Positions 30,635-32,038 of a stretch of DNA of 32,038 nt are shown piece by piece. How positions within the stretch are numbered: position 1 is the first letter of the stretch; each line of letters starts with the position of its first letter. The stretch covers positions 1 through 32,038 of the forward strand of contig JAZSKI010000003.1 in assembly GCA_045534775.1 (NCBI GenBank), written 5' to 3'. Position numbers and translations under genes: made by a program. The notes under the pieces were generated by a model. That model had not been told where the DNA came from and searched no databases. It worked only from the letters and a program-made list of their open reading frames with translations. The DNA is from JAZOTK01 sp045534775. Lineage in GTDB: Bacteria; Bacillota; Clostridia; RUG12999.

Positions 30635-31849
30635 ATGGCAACTGTAAGAAAAAGAGGGGACAACTATCAAATAAGAGCTTCAGCCGGATATGATATTACC
30701 GGAAAACAAATTATTAAAACAATGACGTGGAAGCCCGAAAAGAAAATGACTGATAAGCAGATTGAAAAGGAAGTCAAAAAACAAGCTGTCTTATTTGAAG
30801 AACGGGTCAAAAACGGTCTTGTAGGAGATAATCAGATTAAATTTGCCGAATACAGCAGATACGTCATTGACCTGAAGGAGCGTACCGGGCTTAAACATTC
30901 CACAGCCGAAAGATATAAAAGTCTATTGCAACACACCGATAAAAAAATCGGTCATTTAAAGATAGGCAGCATTACGCCTAAACAGTTAAATGATTTTTAT
31001 AAATATCTCTTGCAGGACGGTATGAATAAAAGAACAGGCGGAAAGCTGTCAAATAAAACCGTGCTTGAATATCACCGCTTTATATCTGCCGTACTGGCAC
31101 AGGCTGAGCGTGAATTATTAGTACCCTTCAATATAGCAAGTAAGGCAACACCGCCGAAAGCCGAAAAGAAAGATGTTAATTATTATCAGATAGACGAAAT
31201 ACAGGCGATACTGCAAGCACTTGATACAGCTCCGGCAAAGTATAAGCTGTATACTATGGTATCAGCTGTTACAGGGTGCAGACGTGGGGAAATACTCGGT
31301 ATAAAATGGAATAAAATTGATTTTGCAAATAATACCGTGGAAATATCAAACAACCTTCTTTATTCCCCTGACAGGGGAGTGTATGAGACAACAACCAAGA
31401 CGGGCAAATCAAGGACAATAAAGCTTCCGGCAGAGGTTGTACAGCTTCTTAAAGAATACAAGAAAACATTTATACAGTTAAAGAAGGATAACGGCGACAG
31501 GTGGAGCGGCGGTCTGACTGTGGGTGTTGTCGGCTCTGACAAATGGATTGAAAATGATTTTGTTTTTACACAAGATGACGGTAAGCCAATGCACCCGGAC
31601 ACAGTCACAAGGTGGATGGGTAAATTTTCCGAAAAGAACAAGCTTCACCATATGAACCCACACGCATTCAGGCATACGGTAGCAAGTATATTAATCTCTG
31701 AGGGTGTTGATATTACAACCGTATCAAAGCAGCTCGGTCACGAAAAGGTATCAACCACTACAGATATATATGCACATCTTATTGAAAAAGCCTCGGAACG
31801 TGCAACCGAAACACTCGGTAATGTTTTGTTCAGTAAAAATGCGATATAA
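30635..31849 (+). CDS. int: Tyrosine recombinase integrase of the satellite
   Basis: The ATG at 30635 (AAGGA nine bases upstream) gives 404 residues; the longer reading frame lacks a ribosome binding site. A short AP2-like arm-binding N-terminus (MATVRKRGDNYQIRASAGYD) is followed by a SAM-like core-binding domain (about 65-165) and the catalytic domain. Catalytic residues are Arg217 in TGCRRGE, probably Lys258 in KTGKSR, His343 and Arg346 in HAFRH, His369 in LGHEK, and Tyr379 in DIYAH. It belongs to the Tn916/phage integrase group. It catalyses integration at, and excision from, the initiator tRNA gene; attR lies 157 bases downstream. Confidence 0.95.
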   Translation: MATVRKRGDNYQIRASAGYDITGKQIIKTMTWKPEKKMTDKQIEKEVKKQAVLFEERVKNGLVGDNQIKFAEYSRYVIDLKERTGLKHSTAERYKSLLQHTDKKIGHLKIGSITPKQLNDFYKYLLQDGMNKRTGGKLSNKTVLEYHRFISAVLAQAERELLVPFNIASKATPPKAEKKDVNYYQIDEIQAILQALDTAPAKYKLYTMVSAVTGCRRGEILGIKWNKIDFANNTVEISNNLLYSPDRGVYETTTKTGKSRTIKLPAEVVQLLKEYKKTFIQLKKDNGDRWSGGLTVGVVGSDKWIENDFVFTQDDGKPMHPDTVTRWMGKFSEKNKLHHMNPHAFRHTVASILISEGVDITTVSKQLGHEKVSTTTDIYAHLIEKASERATETLGNVLFSKNAI

Positions 31850-31854
31850 CAAAT

Positions 31855-31878
31855 CTTGTCCTTTATTTGTCCTTTATT
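31855..31878. repeat. Candidate integrase arm sites, right
   Basis: Tandem TTGTCCTTTAT copies, identical over 23 bases to 23263-23285, starting six bases after the integrase stop codon. Confidence 0.6.
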
Positions 31879-31892
31879 CATTCCGAAAACTT

Positions 31893-31922
31893 ATGAAAAG
31901 ATATGAAAAGATATAAAAAGAT
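31893..31922. repeat. Three tandem 10-base repeats
   Basis: ATGAAAAGAT, ATGAAAAGAT and ATAAAAAGAT follow each other without spacers, one per helical turn. They are flanked by AAAACTTATG at 31886-31895 and 31926-31935. This is a plausible excisionase or integrase binding cluster. Confidence 0.5.
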
Positions 31923-32005
31923 TTTAAAACTTATGCCCCGAAAATGGCTATTTATGCGAGGTTACGGGAAGATGTGAAAAATTGTAAAAATGCCGCAATG
32001 GCTCA

Positions 32006-32034
32006 CATAACCCGAAGGTCGTTGGTTCAAATCC
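32006..32034 (+). repeat. attR core (direct repeat copy 2), tRNA-fMet 3' fragment
   Basis: 29 bases identical to the tRNA anticodon-to-T-loop segment, followed by AGCC where the intact tRNA has GGCT. Similarity extends left to about 32000 with a 2-base insertion. The window ends before the acceptor end, so the remainder of the displaced tRNA tail is not visible. Confidence 0.9.
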
Positions 32035-32038
32035 AGCC

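Overview
The window looks like a chromosome segment from a low-to-moderate GC, anaerobic, spore-forming Firmicute of class Clostridia. The evidence is a pro-sigma-K gene, a CwlD spore-cortex amidase, FeoAB-type ferrous iron uptake, Rex redox control, TTGACA-17-TATAAT promoters and GGAGG-type ribosome binding sites. A gut Oscillospirales-like host is plausible (alpha-L-fucosidase, TnpV and IS256 remnants), but species cannot be assigned from sequence alone.

Layout. (1) 1-2600 is a decayed mobile-element zone: the 3' end of a MerR-type regulator, an IS256-family transposase broken by one in-frame TGA, a short membrane-protein gene fragment, a secreted protein of unknown function and a TnpV remnant that abuts the next gene. 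(2) 2605-5209 is a sugar locus: a GH29 alpha-L-fucosidase divergent from an AraC regulator, followed by a frameshifted HAD phosphatase fragment. (3) 5430-9248 holds sigK, then a DtxR-type iron regulator divergent from feoA-feoB-FeoB-associated Cys-rich protein, with three matching GTTAG-N6-CTAAC dyads. (4) 9496-12015 encodes a TetM/EF-G-like ribosomal GTPase fused to a C-terminal YacP/Rae1-like NYN ribonuclease domain. (5) 12106-13390 is cwlD plus an unknown gene. (6) 13628-16869 is tig-clpP-clpX. (7) 17120-18938 is an isocitrate/isopropylmalate-type dehydrogenase and rex, behind a promoter carrying a near-perfect Rex operator. (8) 19073-22750 holds tRNA-Ser(TGA) and, on the minus strand, capA-like lipoprotein, Sel1-repeat protein and pgi. 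(9) tRNA-Leu(TAA) and initiator tRNA-Met follow.

(10) From 23150 to 32034 lies an integrated element of 8,856 bp (repeat-to-repeat distance), inserted in the initiator tRNA gene. A 29-bp repeat of the tRNA 3' half, starting at the anticodon, recurs at the far end beside a tyrosine integrase. It has the gene order of a phage satellite (PICI/SaPI-like): integrase, a two-HTH repressor lacking a peptidase domain, and a divergent operon of Cro-like, AlpA-like, small LysM, CHC2 zinc finger, VapE helicase, regulator-like and small-terminase-like genes. No large terminase, portal, capsid or lysis gene is present. An AT-rich dyad-flanked tract just after the helicase gene looks like its replication origin. 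Between attL and the operon end lie three consecutive promoter-hairpin-T-tract units with no convincing coding capacity, which look like three tandem small RNAs.

The main candidates for something new are the satellite and its tandem small RNA cassette, and the GTPase-NYN ribonuclease fusion. All family assignments come from reading motifs by eye; no database search was possible.
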